A stretch of DNA of 64,000 nucleotides from Spirochaetota bacterium (lineage in GTDB: Bacteria > Spirochaetota > UBA4802 > UBA5368): contig SCSX01000036.1 of assembly GCA_004297825.1 (NCBI GenBank), positions 1 through 64,000 of the forward strand. The letters are read 5' to 3'. The translations under genes and the position numbers were made by a program. The notes under the pieces were generated by a model. The model saw only the letters and a list, made by a program, of their open reading frames with translations, made no database searches and was not told the DNA's origin. Position 1 is the stretch's first letter. Each line of letters starts with the position of its first letter. Positions 43,215 through 51,833 of this stretch are shown here, piece after piece.

Positions 43215-43880
43215 CTAGTAGCCGTGGCGCGAATAGTAGAACGAAACCTCGCGTATGAGACGGCCGGCCTCGCCGCGCTCGCGCGGGTTGCTGCGGACAA
43301 AAAACTTGTCTATGGTGGAATCGTCCGAATGGGAAACGATCGAGAGCAGGTACCACAGCGCGGGAAGGCCGCGCTCCGGCTTGTCGGGCCCCTTGTGCTC
43401 CGATTCGCGGTGAAGAAGCTCCGCCGCGGCCGCGGGAACCATCTCCGCGTACTGCAAAAAGCGCGAATCGCGCACCGGGTAGACATGGGGATGGTGCAGG
43501 TAGTATACGAGGATTCGCTTCCTGCGCAGGTAGAGCGCCATGAGCTCCATGTCGCCGAACTCTATGTGGCGCGGCCTGAGGACGATTTTGTCGATGTTGT
43601 CGAAATCGCTCTTGTACGGGTAGAGCGAAAGCAGGTAGCGCACGTGGTCCGGGCCCTTCATCACGCTCTTCGCATTGCCGTAGGCGATTCTGGGATAGAC
43701 GATATCGATCCCCGTGTTCCCGTGCCTGAACCTGTCCTTCAAGTAGGGAGAGTCGAAGCGGTTGCGGAGGATATTGTCTATATCGAGGGCGATATCGTCC
43801 TCAAGCTCGCCCGTCCCCTGCATGTCCTCCTCGTCGCCGAGGTTCCTGTGCTCACGGTAGTAATCTCGAATATCAAACAT
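43215..43880 (-). CDS. Unknown cytoplasmic protein in the PHP/YfiH operon
   Basis: This 221-aa protein has no signal peptide and no domain I recognise. It is rich in aromatic and basic residues (RRKRILVYYLHHPHVYPVRD) and has a conserved-looking acidic start (MFDIRDYYREHRNLG). It is the first gene of a compact three-gene operon with a PHP-type phosphatase and a YfiH-like enzyme, which suggests a metabolic or repair-type role. Confidence 0.6.
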   Translation of the reverse strand: MFDIRDYYREHRNLGDEEDMQGTGELEDDIALDIDNILRNRFDSPYLKDRFRHGNTGIDIVYPRIAYGNAKSVMKGPDHVRYLLSLYPYKSDFDNIDKIVLRPRHIEFGDMELMALYLRRKRILVYYLHHPHVYPVRDSRFLQYAEMVPAAAAELLHRESEHKGPDKPERGLPALWYLLSIVSHSDDSTIDKFFVRSNPRERGEAGRLIREVSFYYSRHGY

Positions 43881-44045
43881 ACCGTAAATCTATCGAGGGG
43901 CCCTTCCGGCGACAAGTTTTTTTCACCCGGGACGGGGAATTTAGGCGTGCGCGGTCCGCGTCACTAAAAAATGCTTGAGTTAATCCCGGCTAATAAGGCT
44001 GGATTAGGCAGACAGAATGAGCTATATTGTGCGGAAGGGTTTTCC

Positions 44046-44885
44046 ATGTTCGAACTGGCGTTCATCCTCACGCTCGCGGGTTTCGTGATCGCCTCCGTGC
44101 TCGCGGTCTACTCGCTGCATACCGACAACAGCGCCCACTACGCGCGCGCCCGCGGCGGCTTTTACGCATCCTCGGTCCTGTTCATGCTCACGGGCGTGGT
44201 GCGATTCTACGGGGACGCCCCCGCGGGACTCTTGCAGGGAACGTTCACCATCTGGGGATTTTTCTATATTTTCGTTGCACTTCTCATATTCACGCTTATT
44301 TACCTGAATTTTTCCCGCTGGAGCGCGCAATGGAAGACCTTCGCGGCGTTCGCGCTTCCCTTTATATCGGTGATCCTGGCGGCGTCCATCCCGTTCACCG
44401 GGTCAAGCCGGAAGATCATCCTTGACCTCTCGCATGGCCTGGTCCCGGTCCATATCCTCGTGTCCGTGCTCGGCGAGCTTTTTTACCTCATGGGCTTCGC
44501 CGGTTCCGTGCTGTACCTTGTCATGGAGGGACAGCTCCGCAAGAAACGCTCGATGAAATTCATCTACCGCTTTCCCACGCTCGAATCCATCGAAAACTTC
44601 AATCGCTGGGCGATATCCCGCGCGTTCCTGCTGCTCTCGGCGGGGATCGCGAGCGGCATGTTCATGACCTATACGGTGTTCGGCGCGCCGTTTCAGGGCA
44701 CGGCCAAAGAGGTGATCCTTTACCTTTCGTGGATGTGTATCCTTGCATTGTTCACGCTCAGCCGCGGGAACGCGGTGGGGCCTCACAGGCGCAGCCAGCT
44801 CGCCGCGCTCGCGTTCCTCGTGCTCCTGGGCTTCGTCCTTTTCTCGAATATCTTCATCCAGCAGGGGTTCCACAGCTTCCGATGA
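44046..44885 (+). CDS. HemX/CcsA-like membrane protein
   Basis: This 279-aa protein has about eight hydrophobic segments and resembles HemX/CcsA cytochrome-assembly proteins (IWGFFYIFVALLIFTLIYL, HILVSVLGELFYLMGFAGS). The tryptophan-rich WWD haem motif of CcsA is not evident. Its TGA stop overlaps the hemA ATG (ATGA). In Bacillus, HemX adjoins hemA and limits the amount of HemA, so a similar role is likely here. ATG 44046 is chosen with GGAAGGG upstream. Confidence 0.7.
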   Translation: MFELAFILTLAGFVIASVLAVYSLHTDNSAHYARARGGFYASSVLFMLTGVVRFYGDAPAGLLQGTFTIWGFFYIFVALLIFTLIYLNFSRWSAQWKTFAAFALPFISVILAASIPFTGSSRKIILDLSHGLVPVHILVSVLGELFYLMGFAGSVLYLVMEGQLRKKRSMKFIYRFPTLESIENFNRWAISRAFLLLSAGIASGMFMTYTVFGAPFQGTAKEVILYLSWMCILALFTLSRGNAVGPHRRSQLAALAFLVLLGFVLFSNIFIQQGFHSFR

Positions 44886-46189
44886 GCGCGCGCACGGACA
44901 GCCCCGATCTCGTGATGCTCGGGATCAGCCACAAGACGGCCCCGGTGGAGCTTCGGGAGAAGTTCGCCCTGGGCGAGGGTGAGCTCCCGGCCTTTTTCGA
45001 GCGCGCCTGTTCCCAGGGTGCGGACGAGATAGTCTACCTTTCGACCTGCAACCGCATGGAAATCTATGTCGCCTCCAGGGACGTGAACGCCGCGCTGGAG
45101 GGTCTCTTTGCGCACATGGAGGCGGTATCGGCGCTTCCCCGCGCGGTGATCGAGGCCCAGACATACCGCAAGTACTCCCGGGACGCCGTGGTGCACCTGT
45201 TTACCGTGGCATCCTCGCTCGATTCGATGGTCGTGGGCGAGAACGAGATATTTTTCCAGGTGAAAAACTGCTACAGCCGGTCGGTGCACGCCAAAAAGAC
45301 GGGACCATTGCTCAACCGCCTCTTTCATCAGGCGTTCAAGACGGCGAAGCGGGTAAAAACTGAAACCGAAATCTCGAAAAACCCGCTCTCGATCGCCTAC
45401 ATTGCGACCGAGCTCGCGGGCAAGATATTCGACAACCTCTCGCGGCACAACGCGCTCCTGATAGGCGCGGGCGAGATGGGCGAGCTGATATTGAAATACC
45501 TGACCAAGGCGCAGATCGGCGGAATCACGATCGCGAACCGGTCGCTCCACAACGCGGAACGCATCGCGCAGGAAATAAACCGCGAGGCGCGCATCGTGCC
45601 CCTGGACGAGATCGGCGCGGTCGCCCCGGAGGTCGACATCATCATTGCCTCGGTGACCGCGCCGGGGTACGTGATCGACGCCGCCGCAGCGCGCGCGATC
45701 CAGAAAAGGCGCGGCGGAAGGCCCATATTCGTCATCGATATCGCGGTGCCGCGCAACGTGGACCCGGAGGCGGGCAAGCTCGACGCGGTATTCCTGTATA
45801 ACGTCGACGACCTCCGCTCCATCGCGGATGAAAATTTGAAAAGCAGGCTGCGCGAGGTGGAGTTCGCGAAAAGACTCGTCGAGGCGGACGCGGACGAGTT
45901 CATCCGCTGGTACGACGGCCTCGCCCTCGTGCCGGCCATCCAGAAACTACAGTCGGCCTTCGACGAGATCCGGGTCGCCGAGCTCGAGCGGTACCGCCGG
46001 AGAAGACTCAAACACCTCGCGGACGAGGATTTCAGGATCATCGAGGACCTCACGCGCCAGATAATGACGAAGACGCTGCATAATCCCATCTCCACGTTAA
46101 AAAAACATTTGGACGCGTCCAGGGAAAACGGGGACGCTCATGACGTGCGCGATACGAAACGCATAATCGAGGAGCTTTTCGAAAAATGA
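44882..46189 (+). CDS. hemA: Glutamyl-tRNA reductase
   Basis: This 435-aa protein has the catalytic Cys in IVYLSTCNRMEIY, SMVVGENEIFFQVK, the NADPH-binding ALLIGAGEMGELIL, and the C-terminal dimerisation helices. It reduces Glu-tRNA to glutamate-1-semialdehyde, the first committed step of tetrapyrrole synthesis. It overlaps hemX by 4 bp and the next radical SAM gene by 4 bp, so three genes are translationally coupled. hemL, the next enzyme, is not in the window. Confidence 0.95.
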   Translation: MSARTDSPDLVMLGISHKTAPVELREKFALGEGELPAFFERACSQGADEIVYLSTCNRMEIYVASRDVNAALEGLFAHMEAVSALPRAVIEAQTYRKYSRDAVVHLFTVASSLDSMVVGENEIFFQVKNCYSRSVHAKKTGPLLNRLFHQAFKTAKRVKTETEISKNPLSIAYIATELAGKIFDNLSRHNALLIGAGEMGELILKYLTKAQIGGITIANRSLHNAERIAQEINREARIVPLDEIGAVAPEVDIIIASVTAPGYVIDAAAARAIQKRRGGRPIFVIDIAVPRNVDPEAGKLDAVFLYNVDDLRSIADENLKSRLREVEFAKRLVEADADEFIRWYDGLALVPAIQKLQSAFDEIRVAELERYRRRRLKHLADEDFRIIEDLTRQIMTKTLHNPISTLKKHLDASRENGDAHDVRDTKRIIEELFEK

Positions 46190-47247
46190 TGAACACGAAC
46201 GCGCCCAGGCTGGTGTTCTGGGAGCTCACCAAGCGGTGCAACCTGCGCTGCGTCCATTGCCGCGCCCAGGCGGACGAATCCGTGTTCGAGGGTGAGCTTT
46301 CCACCGATCGCGTGAAGGGCGTGCTAGGCGATATCGCGTCATTTGCCAAGCCCATCATGGTGCTCACGGGCGGCGAGCCGCTCTACAGGGGCGACCTGTT
46401 CGAGATAGCCCGCCACGCGGCGGGCCTGTCGCTTCCCGTCGCGCTCGCGACGAACGGGACCATGATCGACGGGGAGATCGCGCGGGAAATAGGCGACGCG
46501 GGAATCAGGAGGGTGAGCATTTCCATAGACGGCGCGGGCGCGCCCTCGCACGACGGGTTCAGGGGGATACCGGGATCCTTCGACAAGGCGATCGCGGGAT
46601 CGCAGCACTTGCGCGCGGTGGGGGTCGAGTTCCAGTTCAACACCACCGTTACCAGGCGCAACGTCGGCGAGATCGAGGGCGTGCTCCGGCTCGCCCAGGA
46701 CCTGGGGGCCGCGGCGCTTCACCTGTTCATGCTGGTCCCCGTGGGCTGCGGCATCGAGATCGCCGAAACCGACATGATATCGAAAGAAAAATACGAAGAG
46801 GTGCTCCTCTGGTTCTACCGGAAATCGAAGGAAACCAGGCTCGAATTCAAAGCGACCTGCGCGCCGCATTACTACCGCATTATCCGCCAGGAGGCCAGAA
46901 AGGAGGGCCGCAGCGTGAGCGTCGAATCGCACGGCATGGCGGCGATGACGCGCGGCTGCCTGGCCGGGAGCGGGGTGTGCTTCATCTCGCATCGGGGCGA
47001 CGTCCAGCCCTGCGGCTACCTGCCGCGCATCGCGGGCAACGTGCTCGAGACGAATTTCCGCACGATCTGGGAGGAATCCGCGCTCTTCCGGGAACTCCGG
47101 AACCTTTCCAACCTTAAAGGCAAATGCGGGGCCTGCGAGTACAAGGCCTTCTGCGCCGGTTGCAGGGCGCGCGCCTACTACGCGACCGGGGACTGCTTCG
47201 ACGAGGAGCCGTATTGTGTGTATGTCCCCCGCCGCGCGCACCCCTGA
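46186..47247 (+). CDS. ahbD: AhbD-like radical SAM heme synthase
   Basis: This 353-aa radical SAM protein has CNLRCVHC at residues 18-25 (the SAM cluster C-x3-C-x2-C), a TGGEPLYRGDL motif, and a SPASM-like C-terminal Cys set (GCLAGSGVCF, CGACEYKAFCAGCRARAYY). LFMLVPVGCG fits AhbD, which oxidatively decarboxylates two propionates of Fe-coproporphyrin III to make heme b. Placement directly after hemA (ATGA overlap) and the other Ahb genes within 9 kb support it. A peptide-modifying SPASM enzyme is the alternative. Confidence 0.78.
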   Translation: MMNTNAPRLVFWELTKRCNLRCVHCRAQADESVFEGELSTDRVKGVLGDIASFAKPIMVLTGGEPLYRGDLFEIARHAAGLSLPVALATNGTMIDGEIAREIGDAGIRRVSISIDGAGAPSHDGFRGIPGSFDKAIAGSQHLRAVGVEFQFNTTVTRRNVGEIEGVLRLAQDLGAAALHLFMLVPVGCGIEIAETDMISKEKYEEVLLWFYRKSKETRLEFKATCAPHYYRIIRQEARKEGRSVSVESHGMAAMTRGCLAGSGVCFISHRGDVQPCGYLPRIAGNVLETNFRTIWEESALFRELRNLSNLKGKCGACEYKAFCAGCRARAYYATGDCFDEEPYCVYVPRRAHP

Positions 47248-47271
47248 TTCGAATCAAATGGGAGAATAAGG

Positions 47272-48165
47272 ATGACACACCAGGGTGAACTCGCGGCGCT
47301 CCTCACCGCCATGTGCTGGACGGTGACCGCGCTCGCGTTCGAATCCGCGGCGCGCCGGGTCGGATCCCTTCCCGTCAACATCATCCGCCTCGTGTTCGGG
47401 TTCCTCTTCCTCGGGGCGTTCACGCTCGTCACCAGGAACCTGCCGCTCCCGCTCGATGCGGGCGCGCATGAATGGCTCTGGCTGAGTGTGTCCGGCCTCG
47501 TGGGCTTCGTCCTGGGCGACCTGTGCCTGTTCCAGTCGTTCACGATGGTGGGGGCGCGGGTCTCGATGCTCGTGATGACGCTCGCCCCGCCGCTCGCGGC
47601 GCTGGGGGGCTGGCTGATCACCGGCGATCGGATGAGGGCACCCGAGCTCGCGGGGATGGGGCTCACCCTGGGCGGGATCGCGCTCGTGGTGACAAAAAAG
47701 AAGCCCGGCCTGGAAAAGTTCTCGTTCTCGTATTCCCCGCTGGGACTGCTTCTCGCGTTCGGCGGCGCGCTCGGGCAGGCGGGGGGGCTCGTGCTTTCCA
47801 AGTTCGGGATGGGCGGCTACGATGCGTTTGCGGCGACACATATCCGGATCATCGCCGGGCTCGCAGGGTTCGCGGTCATATTCCTGGTATCGGGGAAATG
47901 GCGCATCGTCCCCGCGGCGGCGGCGGACCGGACGGCCATGGCGCGCACGGCCCTGGGGGCGTTTTTCGGCCCCTTCCTGGGGGTTTCGCTTTCCCTCTAT
48001 GCGCTCCAACACGCCGCGACGGGGGTGGCCGCGACCATCATGGCGCTGGTGCCGGTCTTTCTTATCGTACCCTCGGTATTCCTGCTGGGGGAGCGCGTCG
48101 GCTTCAAGGAGATTATCGGCGCATTCCTTGCCGTCGCCGGCACGGCCGTCATGTTCATGGCCTGA
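47272..48165 (+). CDS. EamA/DMT-family transporter
   Basis: This 297-aa integral membrane protein has about ten hydrophobic segments in two EamA repeats (ELAALLTAMCWTVTALAFE; LLAFGGALGQAGGLVLSKFG). GGGAG precedes ATG 47272, 24 nt after the AhbD-like gene, so it may be in the same transcript. DMT transporters move small metabolites. A link to tetrapyrroles is possible only by position. Confidence 0.85.
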   Translation: MTHQGELAALLTAMCWTVTALAFESAARRVGSLPVNIIRLVFGFLFLGAFTLVTRNLPLPLDAGAHEWLWLSVSGLVGFVLGDLCLFQSFTMVGARVSMLVMTLAPPLAALGGWLITGDRMRAPELAGMGLTLGGIALVVTKKKPGLEKFSFSYSPLGLLLAFGGALGQAGGLVLSKFGMGGYDAFAATHIRIIAGLAGFAVIFLVSGKWRIVPAAAADRTAMARTALGAFFGPFLGVSLSLYALQHAATGVAATIMALVPVFLIVPSVFLLGERVGFKEIIGAFLAVAGTAVMFMA

Positions 48166-48186
48166 TTCCCGGGAACGCAAAAAGCG

Positions 48187-48215
48187 TTGACCTTTTAGAG
48201 TATTTACTTTAGAAG
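48187..48215 (+). promoter_or_regulatory. Promoter/operator of the TetR regulator gene
   Basis: TTGACC (48187-48192) and TAGAAG (48210-48215) are separated by 17 nt. Within the spacer lies TAGAGTATTTACTTTA (48196-48211), nearly palindromic and almost identical to the site at 48910-48925. Autorepression by the product of 48232-48852 is likely. Confidence 0.65.
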
Positions 48216-48231
48216 TGCCGTCGTACGCGCC

Positions 48232-48852
48232 ATGAAAACACGGGACAGGATCATCCAGGCGGCACTCGATCTTTTCAACGATCGAGGCGCCCATTCGGTT
48301 ACCACCAATCACATCGCGGCGTCCATGGGTATAAGTCCGGGGAACCTGTATTATCACTTCGCCAACAAGGAGGAGATAATCAGGGAGATTTTCGAGCGGA
48401 TCGTGCGCGAATTCGACGGCCTTTACGGGCGTCCCGCCGATACCGCATTTTCCGCGGCGGCGCTCCTGGACATGTTCTCGAAAAACTGCGACCTGTATTA
48501 CGCCTATCGCTTCTTTTACCTGGAGCTCGCCACCCTTTTGGCGCAGGACGCGCTGTTAAGGAAGCGCTACAACGCCAATTTGAAGAAGCGCCTGGAACAG
48601 CAGGAAGCGCTGTACCGCTCCATGCAGGACGCGGGCATCCTCGCCTCCATGCCGCCCGCCGAGCTCAGGGCGAGCCTGATAAGCGGGTGGATCGTGAGCG
48701 ACTTCTGGCTCACGTACCTGTATATCGGGGGCGGCAGGATCACCCCCGGGCGGATACGCGAAAGCGTCTTCCAGGTCTACTGCCTCCTGAAACCCCACCT
48801 CGCGCCCGCGGCCCTGGCCCAGATCGAGAAAATCCTGGCCTCCCCCCGCTGA
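48232..48852 (+). CDS. TetR-family regulator of the nitroreductase gene
   Basis: This 206-aa protein has the TetR N-terminal HTH (DRIIQAALDLFNDRGAHSVT, then HIAASMGISPGNLYYHF) and a helical ligand domain. Related palindromes lie in front of this gene and in front of the nitroreductase-like gene, so it probably represses both. No clear ribosome site is seen before ATG 48232. The ligand is unknown. Confidence 0.85.
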   Translation: MKTRDRIIQAALDLFNDRGAHSVTTNHIAASMGISPGNLYYHFANKEEIIREIFERIVREFDGLYGRPADTAFSAAALLDMFSKNCDLYYAYRFFYLELATLLAQDALLRKRYNANLKKRLEQQEALYRSMQDAGILASMPPAELRASLISGWIVSDFWLTYLYIGGGRITPGRIRESVFQVYCLLKPHLAPAALAQIEKILASPR

Positions 48853-48901
48853 TCCACTCGTATCCCGCGTGAATATTTTTTCCCGGGACGCGTCATTTTT
48901 G

Positions 48902-48929
48902 TTGACGATTAGAGTATTTGCTCTATATT
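48902..48929 (+). promoter_or_regulatory. Promoter with TetR operator for the nitroreductase-like gene
   Basis: TTGACG (48902-48907) and TATATT (48924-48929) are 16 nt apart. The spacer holds the perfect inverted repeat TAGAG-N6-CTCTA (48910-48925). The same TTGAC-N4-TAGAG layout occurs ahead of the TetR gene. Confidence 0.7.
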
Positions 48930-49002
48930 TGTATCAGTGGATATCGACGCGTAGGTGTCGCTGAAGATCGGCAATTTATTCGACATTTGAAGGAGGAATA
49001 CC

Positions 49003-50157
49003 ATGAATACATACGACCTGCACAATCTTATGGGAAGGGCGCAGCGAAACGGACGGCAGTGCCGACGGAATTTTTTACTTTCGGCCACCGCGGCGGGGCT
49101 TGCGCTCGCCGGACTATCGTGTGCCGGGGTGACGAGAACCGCCCTGCGCGAATCGGCGGGAGATGAGGGAAAAACGGGTTTGTCGCCGGATGAATACGAA
49201 ATTCTGCGGCTGGCGTCGCTTGCCCCCAGCGGGCACAACACGCAGCCGTGGACGGTCCGCGTCGCGGGAAAGGGAAACTGGATTATCGGCGCGGAAAAAT
49301 CGCGCATGCTCCCGGCGGTGGACCCGGAAAACAGGGAGCTCCTGCTCTCGCTGGGGGCGTTCATGGAAAACCTGGTCGAGGCCGCGGGCGCGCGGGGATT
49401 GAGCGCGGAGTACTCGGTCGTCGCGCGCGGATCGCACGACGCGGAGATACTCGATGTGCGTCTGTCGGGCGGCGCGCGCACCCGCGACACGGACGCGGCA
49501 ATCGTCTCCCGGCGCACGGTGCGCAAGGGGATGCTCCGCGATGAGCTGCGCGGCGCGGATGTCGCGCACCTGTCGGGCGGCGAGCCCGGTTTCATGTTCT
49601 TCACGCCGTCCTCCGCGCAGGGCGCCTGGCTCGCCCAGGCGACCGTAGAAGCGAACCGCGCGCAGGCATGGCGCGACGACGCCCAGACGGAGCTCGCCGA
49701 CTGGATCAGGTGGAGGGATGCGGACGCGAAAAAGCACCGCAACGGTCTCACCCCCGAGGGGATGGAAATAGGGGGACTCGCCGGCTGGTTCGTGCGGAAT
49801 TTCTACGATCGCGGCGACGTGCTCGGGAAGGATTTCCGCGACCGGACCGTCGACATGACGGCCGACCAGGTGAAGAACTGCGGCGGATGGATGCTCCTGG
49901 TTTCAAGCGGCGCATCGATCGCCGAACTTATCGAGACCGGGAGACGCTTTCAGCGTATGCTCCTGCGCGCGCGGGAGCGCATGGTCGCGGTGCACCCGAT
50001 GACGCAGATACTCGAGGAGTCCCCGTGGCGCGGGCAGGCGGTGCGCGCAGTGGGCGCGGAGGGTACGGTGCAGTTCATTCTTCGCACCGGCTATCTTGCG
50101 AAGTACCCGGACCCGGTAAGTTTGCGCAGGCCGGTGGAATGGTTTTTAAAGGCGTAG
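49003..50157 (+). CDS. Nitroreductase-fold (Acg-like) lipoprotein with Tat-type signal
   Basis: This 384-aa protein starts after AAGGAGG at ATG 49003. It has a twin-arginine-like signal (CRRNFLLSATAAGLALAG) ending in lipobox LSC, so export folded with its flavin is likely. The nitroreductase signature LASLAPSGHNTQPW and a C-terminal half with SPWRGQAVRAVG fit the Acg/nitroreductase family, which binds FMN. It is under the TetR operator upstream. The substrate is unknown. Confidence 0.78.
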   Translation: MNTYDLHNLMGRAQRNGRQCRRNFLLSATAAGLALAGLSCAGVTRTALRESAGDEGKTGLSPDEYEILRLASLAPSGHNTQPWTVRVAGKGNWIIGAEKSRMLPAVDPENRELLLSLGAFMENLVEAAGARGLSAEYSVVARGSHDAEILDVRLSGGARTRDTDAAIVSRRTVRKGMLRDELRGADVAHLSGGEPGFMFFTPSSAQGAWLAQATVEANRAQAWRDDAQTELADWIRWRDADAKKHRNGLTPEGMEIGGLAGWFVRNFYDRGDVLGKDFRDRTVDMTADQVKNCGGWMLLVSSGASIAELIETGRRFQRMLLRARERMVAVHPMTQILEESPWRGQAVRAVGAEGTVQFILRTGYLAKYPDPVSLRRPVEWFLKA

Positions 50158-50198
50158 CCGCGCTGCGCGCCGATACTACCTGTCCCGGTATTCGCCGT

Positions 50199-50224
50199 CA
50201 TGCACGGAATCGATTCCGTGCATG
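50199..50224. repeat. Perfect 26-bp palindrome upstream of the AhbAB gene
   Basis: CATGCACGGAATC is followed directly by its reverse complement GATTCCGTGCATG, with no loop. It lies 42 nt after the nitroreductase gene and 155 nt before the AhbAB start. It may be an operator or a transcript-end structure; no T-run follows. Confidence 0.85.
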
Positions 50225-50378
50225 GTGCACGACTTCACCGCGCATTACAGTACAGACGGTTCCGGTGTGAAAACGGGACCGGCAGGCCGATTTTTCGCCA
50301 AACTGTTGGTTGACTTTTACGGCATCCGGATAAATCATGCGCTACGCTTCACCGATACACGGCACAGGATATTCCGCA

Positions 50379-51413
50379 ATGTCACCGCATTTCACCAGGA
50401 CCCAGGAGCTCATTCTAAACCGTATCCAGCGCGATATGCCGCTTTCGGCGGACCCGTACGCGGGGCTGGCGGCGGAGCTTGGGCTGGATATAGATGAGCT
50501 TCTCGCGGAGATCCGCACTTTAAAAAGCGCGAACGTCATAAGGAGAATCTCGGCGATCTTCTCGGCGCAGGCGCTCGGCTACTCGTCGAGCCTTGTCGCC
50601 TTCTGCGTTCCCGGGGAAGAGGCGGACGAGGCGGCACGCATCATCAACGCGCACCCCGGGGTGAGCCATAATTACCTGCGGGGGCACCGCTATAACATCT
50701 GGTTCACGCTCGCGGTTCCTCCGGGACAGGCGATCGAGGACCATGCGGGGGTACTCGCGCGGCGGTGCGGCGCCCGGGATTTCCTGGTCCTGAAAAACGA
50801 GGAGATGTTCAAGATTGGCGTGATGCTTGCCGTGGGCGATGCGGAACCGGAAGATGCCCCCCTGGCGGCGAGGCCCGGCGGCGCGAAGAACACGGTCCAG
50901 GGCGAGGACGAGGTCCTCGCGGTCACGCTCCTCCAGACGGACCTTCCGGTCGTGAAAAACCCGTTCGCCAGGCTCGCCGCGGAGCGCGGCGTCGTCATGG
51001 ACCCGGGGCTTCTCGCGCAGACCGGCGAATCGTTCAAGGAGAGGGGCATCATGCGACGGTACGCGGCCGTCCTGCGCCACCAGAACGCGGGCTATCGCGC
51101 GAACGCGATGACGGCATGGAAACTCCCCGTGGCGCGGGAGGCCGAGCTCGTATCGGTCTTCGAAAAATGCCCGCACATCACGCACCTCTACCGGCGCACG
51201 GTATTCCCCGGTCGGTGGGAGCATCCGCTCTTCGCGATGATTCACGCAAAAAGCGACGGGGAGCTGGAAGGTATTATCGGCGCGCTCGCGCGCGAGTCGG
51301 GTCTCGATGATTACCTGGTGCTGAAAAGCCTTAAGGAATACCAAAAGCGGCGGGTCATGTATTTCACGCCGGACTTCGGGAAATGGGCGGAGAAGTATCT
51401 TTCAGGTGTTTAA
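50379..51413 (+). CDS. Fused siroheme decarboxylase AhbA-AhbB
   Basis: This 344-aa protein has two Lrp/AsnC-like halves. The first has YAGLAAELGLDIDELLAEIR, NVIRRISAIFS and GVSHNYLRGHRYNIWFTL, the AhbA pattern. The second has FKERGIMRRYAAVLRHQNAGY and HITHLYRRTVFPGRWEHPLF, the AhbB pattern. AhbA and AhbB jointly decarboxylate siroheme to 12,18-didecarboxysiroheme; they are usually separate subunits. The fusion resembles the NirDL type. ATG 50379 follows AGGA; an upstream start at 50337 is less likely. Confidence 0.85.
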   Translation: MSPHFTRTQELILNRIQRDMPLSADPYAGLAAELGLDIDELLAEIRTLKSANVIRRISAIFSAQALGYSSSLVAFCVPGEEADEAARIINAHPGVSHNYLRGHRYNIWFTLAVPPGQAIEDHAGVLARRCGARDFLVLKNEEMFKIGVMLAVGDAEPEDAPLAARPGGAKNTVQGEDEVLAVTLLQTDLPVVKNPFARLAAERGVVMDPGLLAQTGESFKERGIMRRYAAVLRHQNAGYRANAMTAWKLPVAREAELVSVFEKCPHITHLYRRTVFPGRWEHPLFAMIHAKSDGELEGIIGALARESGLDDYLVLKSLKEYQKRRVMYFTPDFGKWAEKYLSGV

Positions 51414-51436
51414 ACCCGGGTGGCTGCAGTAAATAT

Positions 51437-51464
51437 TTGACAATCGGCCGTTCCTGGGTATAAT
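51437..51464 (+). promoter_or_regulatory. Consensus sigma-70 promoter before the microprotein/ahbC unit
   Basis: TTGACA (51437-51442) and TATAAT (51459-51464), both exact consensus hexamers, are separated by 16 nt. Transcription should begin near 51471 and read two small membrane-protein genes and ahbC. It lies in an AT-rich stretch unlike the flanking genes. Confidence 0.85.
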
Positions 51465-51495
51465 TAGACATAGAATGGATTAGTACCGAGGTTTT

Positions 51496-51672
51496 ATGAA
51501 CAATGCACAATTGATTAATCTGAGCTTGATAATTATAGGCATCTCGGGAAGCATTTATGCCCTCTATTCGATATTTATCCGGGTTGTCAGGCGTGAAATA
51601 GCGAACACGGTTAAAAGCAATCTCCTCGAATTGAAGGGACAGATCAAGATTCAGAATGCAAATCATCGATAA
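51496..51672 (+). CDS. 58-aa membrane microprotein 1
   Basis: ATG 51496 has GAGG 4 nt upstream. The protein is 58 aa: an N-terminal hydrophobic helix at residues 6-29 (LINLSLIIIGISGSIYALYS) and a basic/amphipathic C-terminal tail (VVRREIANTVKSNLLELKGQ). The stop overlaps the next small gene by 17 nt. It is too short for most gene finders. Function is unknown; being first after a consensus promoter and upstream of ahbC makes real expression likely. Confidence 0.6.
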   Translation: MNNAQLINLSLIIIGISGSIYALYSIFIRVVRREIANTVKSNLLELKGQIKIQNANHR

Positions 51673-51826
51673 ACTGATCGTCCTGTCCGCGATTCTGACC
51701 ATCTCCCTCGCCGTTTATTATGTTCTGTATTTTTATACGAGCGACGTGGTAGTAAACTTGCTGGCAGTGATTATCGGGATAGCCGGTTTTTTGCTCGGGC
51801 TGCTTGAATTTATCAGGAAAAAATAG
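51656..51826 (+). CDS. 56-aa membrane microprotein 2
   Basis: The frame begins inside the last codons of microprotein 1 (ATG 51656) and ends with TAG at 51826, 7 nt before ahbC. It has two hydrophobic helices (KLIVLSAILTISLAVYYVLY; VVVNLLAVIIGIAGFLLGLL) with a short loop, ending FIRKK. Overlap with the preceding gene implies coupling. No homologous family is recognised. Together the pair resembles a small membrane-anchored complex. Confidence 0.55.
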   Translation: MQIIDKLIVLSAILTISLAVYYVLYFYTSDVVVNLLAVIIGIAGFLLGLLEFIRKK

Positions 51827-51833
51827 GAACGCC

